Shown: positions 33,971 through 43,672 of the stretch, piece by piece
How positions within the stretch are numbered: position 1 is the first letter of the stretch
Layout: the number at the start of each line of letters is the position of its first letter
From: Schaalia canis
GTDB lineage: Bacteria; Actinomycetota; Actinomycetes; Actinomycetales; Actinomycetaceae
DNA: 64,000 nucleotides
NCBI RefSeq assembly: GCF_003858455.1
Contig: NZ_RQZF01000003.1
Location: 62,001 to 126,000 of the forward strand
Direction of reading: 5' to 3'
The notes under the pieces: model-generated
What the model was told of the DNA's origin: nothing
Database searches by the model: none
The model's input: the letters and a program-made list of their open reading frames with translations, nothing else
Translations under genes and position numbers: made by a program

Positions 33971-35704
33971 CTAGGGCGTCTCAACACATCCAACAACGGG
34001 AGCGGAGTTCTTTCCAGCACCCTTTGCAGGCACCACGACAACTTCCAGACAGGTTCGTCCCTTTACCGGATCCACGGTCGCTTCAGGGCTTCGTGTGCGC
34101 CGCACCTGATGCTCTTCAAGGGGGTCACTCACGCGGAAGAGATAGATCACTTCACCATCTTGACGGTCCCACGTAAAGCGCACGCCTGTGTCAGTGACTT
34201 CACCGCGAAGCCCCGTCACAGGCGTCGCCGTTTCTTCCACAGGCAGTTCAAAGGAGGGCTCTTGGTCGGTAGGGCCCGAGGGCGTGAGAGTTCCTTGGAT
34301 CGTCGCCCAGATACCCCAGCCAGCAAGTGCGCTCAAAGCAATAAGCAAGGCACCGACGAGGCCTCGTGAAAGATAGGAGAGTTTGCGGGGTTCCACGTTC
34401 CCGCGCGTGCTGAAGACGAGGCTTTCGTCGGGCAGGGTGCCCGTTTGGGTGCTCCAGATCTGGCTCGTGTCCTCACCTGACCGTGAGGCACTGGTGACTT
34501 CCTCGACCTGTGCGCCAAGGTGAGGGATGGCGGGCGGGGAGGCGTAGTGTCGTCTATCGCTTGTCGTCTCGACAGGTGCGGGAGAGGTCCCACTGGTCGG
34601 CTTCTGCGTGCTAGCCGGCGGGGCCTGTGGGACGTCGTAAACACCCGCTTGAGGTTTCTCCTCGTGCGGTTCCGCCAGCGGTGGAGGCGCTGCAGGTGGC
34701 GTTGCTGGCGAGGTTGCCGCCTCGGGTGTTGGGGTCGGGTCGTGACGTTCGGCTGCCTTTTGGCGCAGGTCAATAGCGAGCAGAGGGCGTGCCCGAGTAC
34801 GGTCCTCGTCGTCGATAGTGACCGACAGGACCGATTCAGTTTCAAGGACGTCGAAATGTGTGGGACGTTGGTGCATATCCGCTTGGACATGCTGGAGGGC
34901 GATCGCCAGATCCATCGCTGAAGGGTAGCGATGGCTAGGATCCTTAGACATCCCAATAGAGAGGACGCGTTCAAGTTCCTCGGGAACGTCCTGTCGGCCA
35001 ATGCTGGGAACCGGCGAGCGGAGCACTCGTGAAAGCAGTGCAACCTCGCTGTTGTCTCCGCCGGGAATTTCAAAGGGAGAGCGTCCCGTGAGCATCGTGT
35101 AGATCGTCGCTGACAGCGAGTACACGTCCATAGCGGGGCTGAAAGGACCAACGCCGTTTTGTTGTTCGGGCGATGCCCAAGGAATGGAGAACCCTCCCCC
35201 GCCGAGGCGTTTCGTTTGATCCGTTGCCACGGCAACACCAAAGTCGGTGAGGACGGGGTGCCCGAATTGAGTGATGAGGATATTGGAGGGTTTGATGTCT
35301 CGGTGGAGGATATTTGCCCGGTGGAGGGTTTCCACTGCGCCGGCAATTCTGATGCCCATGTCCAGCACTCGTGGAACGGGCAGAGGACGTTTCCTGGCAC
35401 GCTGCCCGAGGTTGGGTGGCGGGCAGTACTCCATCATGAGGTAGGGGCGACCGTCTGAGCTGACTCCTGCTCCATAGACAGACAGGATCGATGGGTGCGC
35501 GGACATGCTTGCCATAAGGTTCGCTTCGGCTTCAAAGGCAACATTTTGTTCCGACGTTGCCTCGTGTCGAAGAACCTTGACAGCGATGTTGCGCTGAGGA
35601 ATGTCCTGTTTGTAAAGGAATACGTCAGCGAAGCCGCCACTACCCAAGTGGCTCATGTAGGCAGCATTGGGTAGTGGCGGCGGGTCCAGACGGCGTCGAG
35701 CCAT
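33971..35704 (-). CDS. Ser/Thr protein kinase with outer C-terminal domain
   Basis: A 577-residue Hanks-type kinase. The glycine loop GSGGFADV, the ATP lysine in IAVKVL, catalytic HRDIKPSNIL, DFGVAVA and WASPEQ (APE-like) are intact in residues of about 15-275, so it should be active. A Pro/Ala/Thr-rich linker precedes one membrane helix near residue 440 (GLVGALLIALSALAGWGIWA). The outer part of about 120 residues has no PASTA repeats; it looks like a fibronectin III-like beta sandwich (GLRGEVTDTGVRFTWDRQDG) with a likely Cys pair. It is the last gene of the PFNA-like operon and overlaps the FHA gene by one base. It corresponds to Pkb2 in Bifidobacterium. Confidence 0.92.
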   Translation of the reverse strand: MARRRLDPPPLPNAAYMSHLGSGGFADVFLYKQDIPQRNIAVKVLRHEATSEQNVAFEAEANLMASMSAHPSILSVYGAGVSSDGRPYLMMEYCPPPNLGQRARKRPLPVPRVLDMGIRIAGAVETLHRANILHRDIKPSNILITQFGHPVLTDFGVAVATDQTKRLGGGGFSIPWASPEQQNGVGPFSPAMDVYSLSATIYTMLTGRSPFEIPGGDNSEVALLSRVLRSPVPSIGRQDVPEELERVLSIGMSKDPSHRYPSAMDLAIALQHVQADMHQRPTHFDVLETESVLSVTIDDEDRTRARPLLAIDLRQKAAERHDPTPTPEAATSPATPPAAPPPLAEPHEEKPQAGVYDVPQAPPASTQKPTSGTSPAPVETTSDRRHYASPPAIPHLGAQVEEVTSASRSGEDTSQIWSTQTGTLPDESLVFSTRGNVEPRKLSYLSRGLVGALLIALSALAGWGIWATIQGTLTPSGPTDQEPSFELPVEETATPVTGLRGEVTDTGVRFTWDRQDGEVIYLFRVSDPLEEHQVRRTRSPEATVDPVKGRTCLEVVVVPAKGAGKNSAPVVGCVETP

Positions 35705-37401
35705 CAGTACTCCAATCGAATGGTGATGGATTCTCCTAAGTCAATAGTGTCACCATTACGGAGGATCACTGGGAATGCCTCGCCCACACGCAGAGGTTCT
35801 TGGCCCTCGCGGGTGAGGAAGGTGCCGTTGTTGGATCCCAGGTCACGGATGCGGATGTCCCACCCATCAACGCGGATCTCACAGTGGTTGCGTGAGATTT
35901 CGCGGTTGGGGCTTGGCAGGGTCACCAGACGTGGTTCAAGACGTCCCTCTTGGTGTTTGGCTGAGGGGCGGCGTCCGACCACCACATCACGATCCAGTGA
36001 AACCACTTCACCTGTCGAGAAGATCAACGAGCCAAGCGGGGGGCGCGGTACGCGCACCAGATTGCGGCTCATCGGCTTTTCGCAGACGCGACATTGTTTG
36101 ACGTGGGTGGGGTTCGGATGCCCGTCTTCACAGAGGATGGCGAGGATCTGAGGAACCTCGTCAGTGCTGTGAGGATCGCTCACGGTTGCTCCCGTAACCA
36201 TGACGGTGTCACCTGCATGATCCCCGAAATCACCATTGTCCTCGGGCGAGGACTGGGTATCAGCAGGAATGAACTCCTGCGGAACCGAATCGATGAAGAA
36301 CTTCCCGGAGGTGAACTCTGCTGGGTACTCCTCTGAAATATTCGTCGGTGTCGCGCCGAAGGCAGACTCCTCATGAACAGCGTCTTCTGTCGTGGCTGAA
36401 ACGTCGGCTCCCGTGATCATTTCGGGGACTTCTTCACCCTCAACGCGTGCTTCGTCGGCGTGGTCGCCTGTCGCGTCAACGATCTCAACGGCTTCAGCGG
36501 ACTCAACGACGGCGGGTTCCTCGTCAAAAATAGCGACGTGGTCGATCACCTCGGCAACGGGAGGCGGCGCATGAGACTGCTCTTCATTAGTGGCGTCAAC
36601 CTCAAGCGAGGGTACGACCTCTTCCCCGACAGAGGCGTCCTCCGTAGGGGCGGCTTCCTCAACAGGCGTTTCGACGGCAGGAAGAGGCTCAGGCTCTGGT
36701 GGTGTCTCCAGGGCTTCAGGCTCTGGGAGAGCAGCTTCCTCCCTACGGTCTTCCGTTGGCGTCACGTCAAGCAGTTCACCTGACGGGAGTCCGTCAACGG
36801 GAGTGATCGGGTCGGTGTCACCGATGAGATCAACAGGCTCTGCATCGTGTTCTTCCGAAACGATGTGCGGCGCATCGGCGGCGTTGTTGGAAATATCAGG
36901 GAGAATATCAGCGGATAACTCCGCTGTGTCTCCCTCCTTATCTGAAGAGCCGGAGCTCTCGGTGCCGAAGCTCAGCGTGTGCACAGGAAGCACGCCGCTG
37001 CTTGCTGCCCACTCGGTTGCTACCGGGTCAATGGCAGCAAGGGTGGAACGAATGCGCCAGCCTTCAGCACGAATGTCGCGCTGTTCGGACCAGGTAATCA
37101 GCGAGGCGCCCGAGATCGTCTGCGAGTGTCCTCCCATGTGCAGGTCAATGTCGAAGCTACCGCGGACAGCAATGTGTTCCGAATCCCCATTGTGAATCAT
37201 CACGACGAAGCTGGGCAGCGACTCAAGGTCTGCGTTAGAGGCTGCGGTGATCTCTTGCAGGATGCGGCCCAGTCCAGCATCGGAGTTCAGCATCTCCCAC
37301 AAACGGTGGGCGAGCTGTTCGTAGCCATTTTCGAGGACAACAACGCCACCGGGCGCAATTGCCGCCGGCGCCGAGCCGATGGTCCATTTCCAGTTCTTCA
37401 T
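35704..37401 (-). CDS. Zinc-ribbon and FHA domain protein
   Basis: A 565-residue soluble protein. The N-terminal 150 or so residues form an unrecognised globular domain (WKWTIGSAPAAIAPGG onward). An acidic, low-complexity stretch of about 280 residues follows. Then comes a small C-x2-DGH...C-x2-C zinc-ribbon-like motif (LCEDGHPNPTHVKQCRVC) and a C-terminal FHA domain with the phosphothreonine-binding pattern VVGRR, SREISRNHCEIR-like spacing, and LGSNNGTFL. It probably reads phosphothreonine marks made by the adjacent kinase. ATG 37401 has AGGAAGG upstream. Confidence 0.88.
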   Translation of the reverse strand: MKNWKWTIGSAPAAIAPGGVVVLENGYEQLAHRLWEMLNSDAGLGRILQEITAASNADLESLPSFVVMIHNGDSEHIAVRGSFDIDLHMGGHSQTISGASLITWSEQRDIRAEGWRIRSTLAAIDPVATEWAASSGVLPVHTLSFGTESSGSSDKEGDTAELSADILPDISNNAADAPHIVSEEHDAEPVDLIGDTDPITPVDGLPSGELLDVTPTEDRREEAALPEPEALETPPEPEPLPAVETPVEEAAPTEDASVGEEVVPSLEVDATNEEQSHAPPPVAEVIDHVAIFDEEPAVVESAEAVEIVDATGDHADEARVEGEEVPEMITGADVSATTEDAVHEESAFGATPTNISEEYPAEFTSGKFFIDSVPQEFIPADTQSSPEDNGDFGDHAGDTVMVTGATVSDPHSTDEVPQILAILCEDGHPNPTHVKQCRVCEKPMSRNLVRVPRPPLGSLIFSTGEVVSLDRDVVVGRRPSAKHQEGRLEPRLVTLPSPNREISRNHCEIRVDGWDIRIRDLGSNNGTFLTREGQEPLRVGEAFPVILRNGDTIDLGESITIRLEY

Positions 37402-37475
37402 GTCTACCTTCCTAGGGTTGGTGGGCGTGTGAGCCCGATAGTGGTCTGTATTGTCCGCAGCTTCGCGGATGAGTT

Positions 37476-38897
37476 CTACCCGCCAATCACAAAGGTGCGG
37501 CGGCCGAATATGACAGAGGATCCTGCTTCAGCTAGTTCAGGTGTTCCCGGTGTGAGCGCACGCGATTCTCCTGTTGGAGGCGCAATGCGTGTGCCGTTGG
37601 TTGAGTGGAGGTCTTCCACCATCACAGCATCGCCTTGAACGGCGACCTTCAAATGAGTCTTTGACACTGAGCGACTGGGATCCATAACAGAGAGGCGACG
37701 CACATGCGTTTCCTCTTCTGGAAGTACGGGGTCACGGCCGATGATGGCTTCACCCACGAGATCAATACTGGTTCCATCGTCAAAAACAAGACGGATCGAA
37801 CCTACCGGACGGAAACCAAGAGTCCTTTCGAGAACTCCAAACCCTTCATCGCCCTCTTGTGCGGCAACTGCGGCCATCAAAGGCACGCCGCGTACCGTCG
37901 TCAGGTCAATATCAGGTTCAAGTTCAACCTCGAAGGAGGCTGGCGTGCTCTTCTCCTCCTCAGGAGCAGAGGGGGCGAAGGTGGGAACAACAGGCTCAAA
38001 CGAGGACGAATCGTTATTTACCTGTGCGGGCGCGTCTACCTCCGAAGGCATTGCGCTACTGAGCAGGGAGGACACATCCCGATCCTCAACGATCTTTTGA
38101 GCCTGCTCGAGAGAATGACGAATGTCGTCATAGTCTCGGGACATTTCAATGGGGATGGATGTCACCGGCGCTGGATCTGTCCCCATCTCTTCAGCGGGTG
38201 CGCCAATTGCCGGCACGTCACCAATGACGCTGACGTCCTGGGCGACGACCTCATGAGGGCGGGCACTCAGGGCGTAGCGGCGATCGTTGCTTTGATCTGT
38301 CGGGCTTCCTTGAGAGCGATCGTAGCGGCGACGCCTGTGCGCCGCATTGCGTCCCAAGGTCGCTGACGGGTCAGTCCCCTCTCCAAGATGGATGGTGAGG
38401 GTTCCGCAGACGCGGTCAAACCATGTCCGATTGACCTCCCCCTGAGAGGTCAGCCACACGACGAGGGGGAAAAGACCTGCGCTGAGAAGACCACTGACGA
38501 GTTCAAAGGCGAACTTTCGGATGGAGCTACTTCCACCGCGAGTACCATCATCAAGACGGATCCAACGGATCGAAGCAATCTTCATTCCGGGTGTTTGTCC
38601 CTCACGGCTCACCCAGTACAGGCTCGTGAAGGCGTATGCGCCAACGAGGATGATACCGAAGATCGGCCAAAAGACGACAAGTACCGCGTTCCATCCCTGG
38701 TCGGGCATCGAGGCAATGCCCGGGTGAACAGTCAGCAGGATTCTCGGAATACCGAAGATGATGACGAAGCCGACAACGTACACAAGGATGTCAACGAGCT
38801 TTGCTTTCACTCGGGGGCTGTTGCCTGCTGCGACTGCTCCATCCAGGTGCTCGGGGACCACGACGGGAATGCGGCCTTGGACCTTCATTTCAGCCAT
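37476..38897 (-). CDS. RDD and FHA domain membrane protein
   Basis: This 473-residue protein begins with an RDD domain of about 170 residues with three membrane helices (VDILVYVVGFVIIFGIPRILL, AVLVVFWPIFGIILVGAYAF, FELVSGLLSAGLFPLVVWL) and a GQTPGMKIASIRW signature. A disordered middle and a C-terminal FHA domain (AIIGRDPVL, RSVSKTHLKV, DLHSTNGTRI) follow. It may anchor a phosphothreonine reader at the membrane. ATG 38897 has AGGAGGA before it; the start overlaps the end of the transglutaminase gene by eight bases, so the two are coupled. Confidence 0.9.
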   Translation of the reverse strand: MAEMKVQGRIPVVVPEHLDGAVAAGNSPRVKAKLVDILVYVVGFVIIFGIPRILLTVHPGIASMPDQGWNAVLVVFWPIFGIILVGAYAFTSLYWVSREGQTPGMKIASIRWIRLDDGTRGGSSSIRKFAFELVSGLLSAGLFPLVVWLTSQGEVNRTWFDRVCGTLTIHLGEGTDPSATLGRNAAHRRRRYDRSQGSPTDQSNDRRYALSARPHEVVAQDVSVIGDVPAIGAPAEEMGTDPAPVTSIPIEMSRDYDDIRHSLEQAQKIVEDRDVSSLLSSAMPSEVDAPAQVNNDSSSFEPVVPTFAPSAPEEEKSTPASFEVELEPDIDLTTVRGVPLMAAVAAQEGDEGFGVLERTLGFRPVGSIRLVFDDGTSIDLVGEAIIGRDPVLPEEETHVRRLSVMDPSRSVSKTHLKVAVQGDAVMVEDLHSTNGTRIAPPTGESRALTPGTPELAEAGSSVIFGRRTFVIGG

Positions 38898-41361
38898 TGT
38901 GGTTCCTCCTGCGGGATGTGGTGACGGCAGAGACACTACCATTCCCGCCGCGTTTGTGTGCGGCTTTGAGTTGAGCAATCAATTTTTTCTCTCGCCGTCT
39001 GCGGTTGCGCCGACGTCCTGCACGCATACGCAAGGCTTTTGTTGAGAAGGTTCCTCCGAGGCGTTGACGCCAGGATGCGCGCTTACGCAAAGATTTAATA
39101 ACTTCGATGCTGCGTGCCCACATGTCATCACACTGGTTGCTACTCACTCGGGGCGCACTGAATACAGCGCGATCAAGTTCGTCTGCGAGTGTTTCCAACT
39201 CAGAGCGCTGCGCGTCATAGGCAACGAAAGTCAGCTCAGGATCCTTCGTCGTCTCATCGTGAGCTTCAGCAGTAAGCTGACGCTCAATCCACTGAGCCTG
39301 ACGAGGGCGGGAAACCCCCATTGAGACTTCGATACCAAGGTCGGTGACTCGGTCCACCACTTCATCCCAAGCGGCAGCGGCACGTAGGTCTTCCCTCTTG
39401 CGACGGCGACGCACAAGCCTCATAACGCTCTTGATAAGCACAATGACGATGAAGGGTAGCAGCACTATCGAGATGCCCGCACCAATCTTGACGATGAGAA
39501 GCAGAAGTTCTCCCCATCCGTTGTCTTCGGGTTCGTCGTCATCCTCCGGATCTTCGACGGACTCCGGGGGAACCTCAGCAGGTTCCTCAGGCGGCTCTGG
39601 AGGCTGAATGACCAGGGGACGGGGATTTGGCTTGGGCTTGGGCACTTCTGTTTGCGGCACTTGATCCTTGGGAGGGGTCGGATCGAAAGGCACCCATCCA
39701 GCGCCGCGGAAAGGAACCTCAACCCACACGTGGGTGTCTTTACCCGTTATAGGGATGGGGCCGTCGGTGTAGGTCTCAGGATAAAAACCCATCACCACTC
39801 GAGAAGGAATACCCAAGGAGCGCAACATTAACGCCATAGCTGGCGCGTATTGGTCGTCGTCACCCACCATCTGCGGTGCTTCGAGGAAGGCTGCAAGCCG
39901 ATCAGAACGATGTCCTGGGAGTGAGTTTCCTGACAGTCCATCGGAATAGAAGCCATCGTCATGCAGGCGCTGTTGCAGAGCGCGTACCTGCTCAATTCCG
40001 GCGTTCTTTCCTTCAGTCAGTAGTTGCGCTGTGTCATGAACGCTTTCGGGGACATAGAGGTCGTCAGGAAGAGGAACCTTCTCAAAGGGCTTGTCTTGCA
40101 GTTTGGCATCGGCCCATGGCTTGGGTAGAACGCTTACTGAACGGTAGGCGACACCATCACCAAGAGGGCGGACGCTCAAGGCCGTGGCCAGTTCTTCAGA
40201 GTAGAACAGTGCTGACGCGAGCGAGTCAATGTCTCCGGCCGTGTACTCAAGCGAGCGCACCTGGCCTCCGGTGGGCAGCCAATTTCCCTCGTAGTTGGCA
40301 AGGGCGAAGGTCAGGGTTCGCGTTTCGCTTCCCTCTGGCAGTGCAACATCAGTGAAGTCGCGGCCCACATGACGGAAACTCTTTGCACCTTCCTCACCGC
40401 TCGTTTTAAAGATCGTGCCATCGTAGAAGTCGAGGGTGGCTATGCGAATGCGCTCATCCTTCCCGAGGCCTTCAACGGTGAAAAGCGCGGTATCGGCCTC
40501 CTGGGTATTCCACGCCCGGAAGAACGCCAAAGGAGAATGGTATTCGTGCAGGTCCAGCGGCGGATCAACGTAGTCTCGAAGCACCAGCCTGTGGTCCGTA
40601 GGCAGTAGTGGAACGACTAGGGCGGCCGTCACGGCAGCGAGGATCACGACCACCGCGCCGCGGGTGCGCTGCAAGTGGGCGGACTGGTTGGCGTTGTTCA
40701 CGAAGGTGACGGAACTGTGATCGTCCGCGTGACGGCGACGGTTGCTGATTTCAACCGTCCACACCCAGGCAATAATGCTGCCCACAATACCTATAGCGAG
40801 GGCGTAACTCGCGCGCTGTGAGCCCCACAGAATCCCAATGGTGGCAAAAACAACGATGGGCAGTATCGCCCATGAACGTTTCTGGGTGCGCACCACGATC
40901 GTGACGCTAACAAAGGCAGCTACGAGTCCCGACAGGTAAGGGACGACCGTCATGCCGGAGAATGCTTCAGCCGGTGGCTGGATGGTCAGGAGGTCTTTCC
41001 AGGCTGTGACCGAACCAGTGACCAGCGCGCGGATGGAAGCGAGTGTGGGGAAAACGCCTCGCGTAAGAGTGTCAGGTAGAGCGATATATGGCCCCGCAGC
41101 AAGGTATCCAGCGATGAGAACCAGGGTGCTCATGGCGGGACCGAATTGAGCGCGGGCAGCGATCAGGGCGCATAGGAAGCCAACTCCGACACCGCCTGAT
41201 GCCGCAATATACCCGGAGCTGTCCCCGAATACATCCCCGTGCGTTACTCCGGCAATGAGAAGAAGGACAAGGACTAACGCCAGGTCTATGACAAGGTATC
41301 GACGATGTTGTTTCTTGTCAGTTCCCGATGTTGTCAGGTAGAAGGTTGGGACTGTGTTCAT
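38890..41361 (-). CDS. Transglutaminase-like membrane protein
   Basis: An 823-residue protein with several N-terminal membrane helices (residues about 20-235), an extracytoplasmic segment carrying the transglutaminase-like cysteine-protease fold, and a final helix (LLLLIVKIGAGISIVLLPFIVIVLI) before a basic cytoplasmic tail. The TgpA-type layout and the HVWVEVPFRGAGWVPFDPTPP motif, with catalytic His and Asp, are clear. The usual nucleophile cysteine is not obvious: the segment before it reads QMVGDDDQYAPAMALMLRSLGIPSRVV, with Ala where families usually have Cys. Catalysis is therefore doubtful. It overlaps the DUF58 gene by four bases. Confidence 0.88.
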   Translation of the reverse strand: MNTVPTFYLTTSGTDKKQHRRYLVIDLALVLVLLLIAGVTHGDVFGDSSGYIAASGGVGVGFLCALIAARAQFGPAMSTLVLIAGYLAAGPYIALPDTLTRGVFPTLASIRALVTGSVTAWKDLLTIQPPAEAFSGMTVVPYLSGLVAAFVSVTIVVRTQKRSWAILPIVVFATIGILWGSQRASYALAIGIVGSIIAWVWTVEISNRRRHADDHSSVTFVNNANQSAHLQRTRGAVVVILAAVTAALVVPLLPTDHRLVLRDYVDPPLDLHEYHSPLAFFRAWNTQEADTALFTVEGLGKDERIRIATLDFYDGTIFKTSGEEGAKSFRHVGRDFTDVALPEGSETRTLTFALANYEGNWLPTGGQVRSLEYTAGDIDSLASALFYSEELATALSVRPLGDGVAYRSVSVLPKPWADAKLQDKPFEKVPLPDDLYVPESVHDTAQLLTEGKNAGIEQVRALQQRLHDDGFYSDGLSGNSLPGHRSDRLAAFLEAPQMVGDDDQYAPAMALMLRSLGIPSRVVMGFYPETYTDGPIPITGKDTHVWVEVPFRGAGWVPFDPTPPKDQVPQTEVPKPKPNPRPLVIQPPEPPEEPAEVPPESVEDPEDDDEPEDNGWGELLLLIVKIGAGISIVLLPFIVIVLIKSVMRLVRRRRKREDLRAAAAWDEVVDRVTDLGIEVSMGVSRPRQAQWIERQLTAEAHDETTKDPELTFVAYDAQRSELETLADELDRAVFSAPRVSSNQCDDMWARSIEVIKSLRKRASWRQRLGGTFSTKALRMRAGRRRNRRRREKKLIAQLKAAHKRGGNGSVSAVTTSRRRNHNG

Positions 41362-42665
41362 CCTGCTACCTTCCTCATTGCGGTTTCGAGCGCATCAAGA
41401 TCGGGTAGTCCTAAAACGGGGACACCCGCGATCGTTCGAGATTCCAGCTCAGTGTTGGGGGTGATCCGCAACGCTGCTATCAAGAGGGATACGGGGAGCT
41501 TCACCAGGGCCGAATGCAAGTCGGAGATCGATGTGCGCGATCCTGTCACAATAATGACGACTGAGGCTTGCGGAACTTCAGTAAGCGCACGGTGGGTGAA
41601 ACTCACAAGGCGTTCAGCCACACTGAGCCGTTCAATACCGGCAAGCGCGTCTAGGGCGTGGACGGCGGTCGGTGTTTTGAGGCGGCCGCCTTGGGTGACG
41701 ATGGAGGTTTCTTTCGAGTCTCCCATGGTGACACGCACGAGGGAGGCCACTGCGGAGACTCCTAATTCAAATTCGTAGTCGTCTTCCCAGGCTTCCTCAT
41801 CAAGGTCAAAGACAATAAGTAGGTGCGCACGGCGGGTTTCTTCGAACTGACGGACCATCAGTGTGTTGGTACGCGCCGTTGTCTTCCAGTGAATGTTGCG
41901 CCGGTCATCGCCGGGCGCGTAGTCACGCAAGGCGTGGAAGGAGACATCCGTTGAGGACAGATCCTGAGTGGTTGCTCCTTCGACGTCTCGGATGAAACCA
42001 ACAGCGGACGAGGATATGCGCACAGTTCGTGGGTGGACAAAAAGGTCAAGCACTTCTGATGAGGCCTTGGCGTGTAGAAGCAAGCCGAGGGCGTCACCTC
42101 GTACACAGCGAGCGGGTCCGACAGTGACGACACCGCGACGATAGGTGGAGATAGCGAAAGCTTCACGATGCTCTTCACCTGCAGCAAGGCGGGGGGCAGT
42201 GAAGGAGGCGATCGCCTCTCCGACTCTCAGGTCAATGCGGGTCGTACCAAACGCACGATTAGTGGGGTTAATGACGGTGACCTCTCCAAGGGCGTGTTCT
42301 CCTGCAACGACGCGTTGCCGTTCCAGGGAGACCTCGACTTGTTGACCTCCGCGACCAACGGAAGAAAGGACGCCCAAGAGGAAGATCATGAGGGAGAGGA
42401 CACCCGTGGCGATGGCCTCGGTCCACGACAGGTACAGTCCGATACTGAGGCTCAAAAGCGCGGACCACCAGACTGCCCATCCCAGACGTGTAATCGCCAC
42501 ACCAATGGGTCGCAGTCGGCCAACGACAGGGATGCGTTCGAAAGACTGCCCTGCGGCAGACCATGCGCGCGCCAGTCTATCCTTCTGTGCCTGCGCCTTC
42601 AGGCGCATGCGAGCACGGAAGGAGAGATCATCACGACGATGGCGAGCAAGACTCGAACGCGTCAC
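41358..42665 (-). CDS. DUF58 domain protein
   Basis: The 435-residue protein has two adjacent membrane helices near residues 60-110 and a C-terminal DUF58 region with the conserved DYAPGDDRRNIHWKTTARTNTLMVRQFE motif, followed by a von Willebrand A-like fold (HLLIVFDLDEEAW). DUF58 proteins occur with MoxR ATPases and transglutaminase-like proteins, but their mechanism is unknown; a chaperone-like assembly role at the membrane is an inference. It lies two bases after moxR and overlaps the next gene by four bases. Confidence 0.92.
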   Translation of the reverse strand: MTRSSLARHRRDDLSFRARMRLKAQAQKDRLARAWSAAGQSFERIPVVGRLRPIGVAITRLGWAVWWSALLSLSIGLYLSWTEAIATGVLSLMIFLLGVLSSVGRGGQQVEVSLERQRVVAGEHALGEVTVINPTNRAFGTTRIDLRVGEAIASFTAPRLAAGEEHREAFAISTYRRGVVTVGPARCVRGDALGLLLHAKASSEVLDLFVHPRTVRISSSAVGFIRDVEGATTQDLSSTDVSFHALRDYAPGDDRRNIHWKTTARTNTLMVRQFEETRRAHLLIVFDLDEEAWEDDYEFELGVSAVASLVRVTMGDSKETSIVTQGGRLKTPTAVHALDALAGIERLSVAERLVSFTHRALTEVPQASVVIIVTGSRTSISDLHSALVKLPVSLLIAALRITPNTELESRTIAGVPVLGLPDLDALETAMRKVAG

Positions 42666-42667
42666 TA

Positions 42668-43633
42668 TTAGCCCCTTGCAGTGGGTGCGTCGACGGCCTT
42701 CAAGGCCGCCGCAATCACAGCTTCACGAGTGGCACCGCCAAATTCGGCGTCGGGATCAAGGACCAGACGGTGTGCCCATACTCGTTGGGCGAGGCTTTGA
42801 ACATCGTCGGGAGTAACGTAGTTGCGCCCCTGGGCCATTGCCCACACGCGAGCCGCACGCATCATGCCAATCGCACCACGAGTGGACACACCAATACGGA
42901 CTGTGGGATCCATGCGGGTTACTTCGCACAGGCTTTGCACATAGCTGGCAATAGCGGGGTCGACATGGTTTCCGGCGGCCAAATCAGCCATTTCTGAAAC
43001 GGCTTGCGTTGAGACGACTGGCTTCAAGCGGGTAGATCGATCGGGTGCAGCAGAGCCGAGAATGATGGATACGCCTGCATCGTGATCGGGGTATCCCAGT
43101 TCGGTTTTCATGAGGAAACGGTCAAGCTGAGCTTCAGGCAACTTATAGGTACCCGCCTGCTCCACCGGGTTCTGGGTAGCGATCACCATGAAGGGCCGAC
43201 CCGTCTCATGACGCACACCATCAACAGTCACCCGGGACTCTTCCATCACCTCCAGCAAAGCCGACTGGGTCTTCGGCGAGGCACGGTTAATCTCATCGGC
43301 CAGCACGATCGACGCAAAGATCGGGCCCTTATGGAAATTCCAAGCCCCGCTTCTTTGGTCGTAGATGGTCACGCCCGTAATGTCTGAGGGCAACAGGTCA
43401 GGGGTGAACTGGATACGAGCATGCGTGCCTTGAACGGTGGCAGCAATGGCCCGCGCAAGAGCAGTCTTACCCGTGCCAGGGGCATCTTCAAGCAGCAGGT
43501 GCCCCTCTGCGAACATACAGGTCAAGGCCAGCCGAATAACTTCTTCCTTACCCAGAACCGCCTGGGAGACGTTCTTGGTGATACGGGTGAAGGAGTCAGC
43601 AAACCACTGTGCTTTTTCCACTGTTGTTGTCAT
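42668..43633 (-). CDS. MoxR-family AAA+ ATPase
   Basis: The 321-residue AAA+ ATPase has Walker A EDAPGTGKTALARA, Walker B VLADEINRA, sensor 1 IATQNPVEQAGTYKLPEAQLDRF and the C-terminal helical lid typical of MoxR. MoxR proteins act as chaperones for assembling metal- or VWA-containing complexes with DUF58 partners. I chose ATG 43633, with AAGG upstream; a frame to 43666 is longer. It follows the giant surface gene by 39 bases. It corresponds to aaa-atp in the bifidobacterial PFNA cluster. Confidence 0.94.
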   Translation of the reverse strand: MTTTVEKAQWFADSFTRITKNVSQAVLGKEEVIRLALTCMFAEGHLLLEDAPGTGKTALARAIAATVQGTHARIQFTPDLLPSDITGVTIYDQRSGAWNFHKGPIFASIVLADEINRASPKTQSALLEVMEESRVTVDGVRHETGRPFMVIATQNPVEQAGTYKLPEAQLDRFLMKTELGYPDHDAGVSIILGSAAPDRSTRLKPVVSTQAVSEMADLAAGNHVDPAIASYVQSLCEVTRMDPTVRIGVSTRGAIGMMRAARVWAMAQGRNYVTPDDVQSLAQRVWAHRLVLDPDAEFGGATREAVIAAALKAVDAPTARG

Positions 43634-43672
43634 GGACCTTACTTTCTCTCTATCTGGGAAGACCACTGCACG

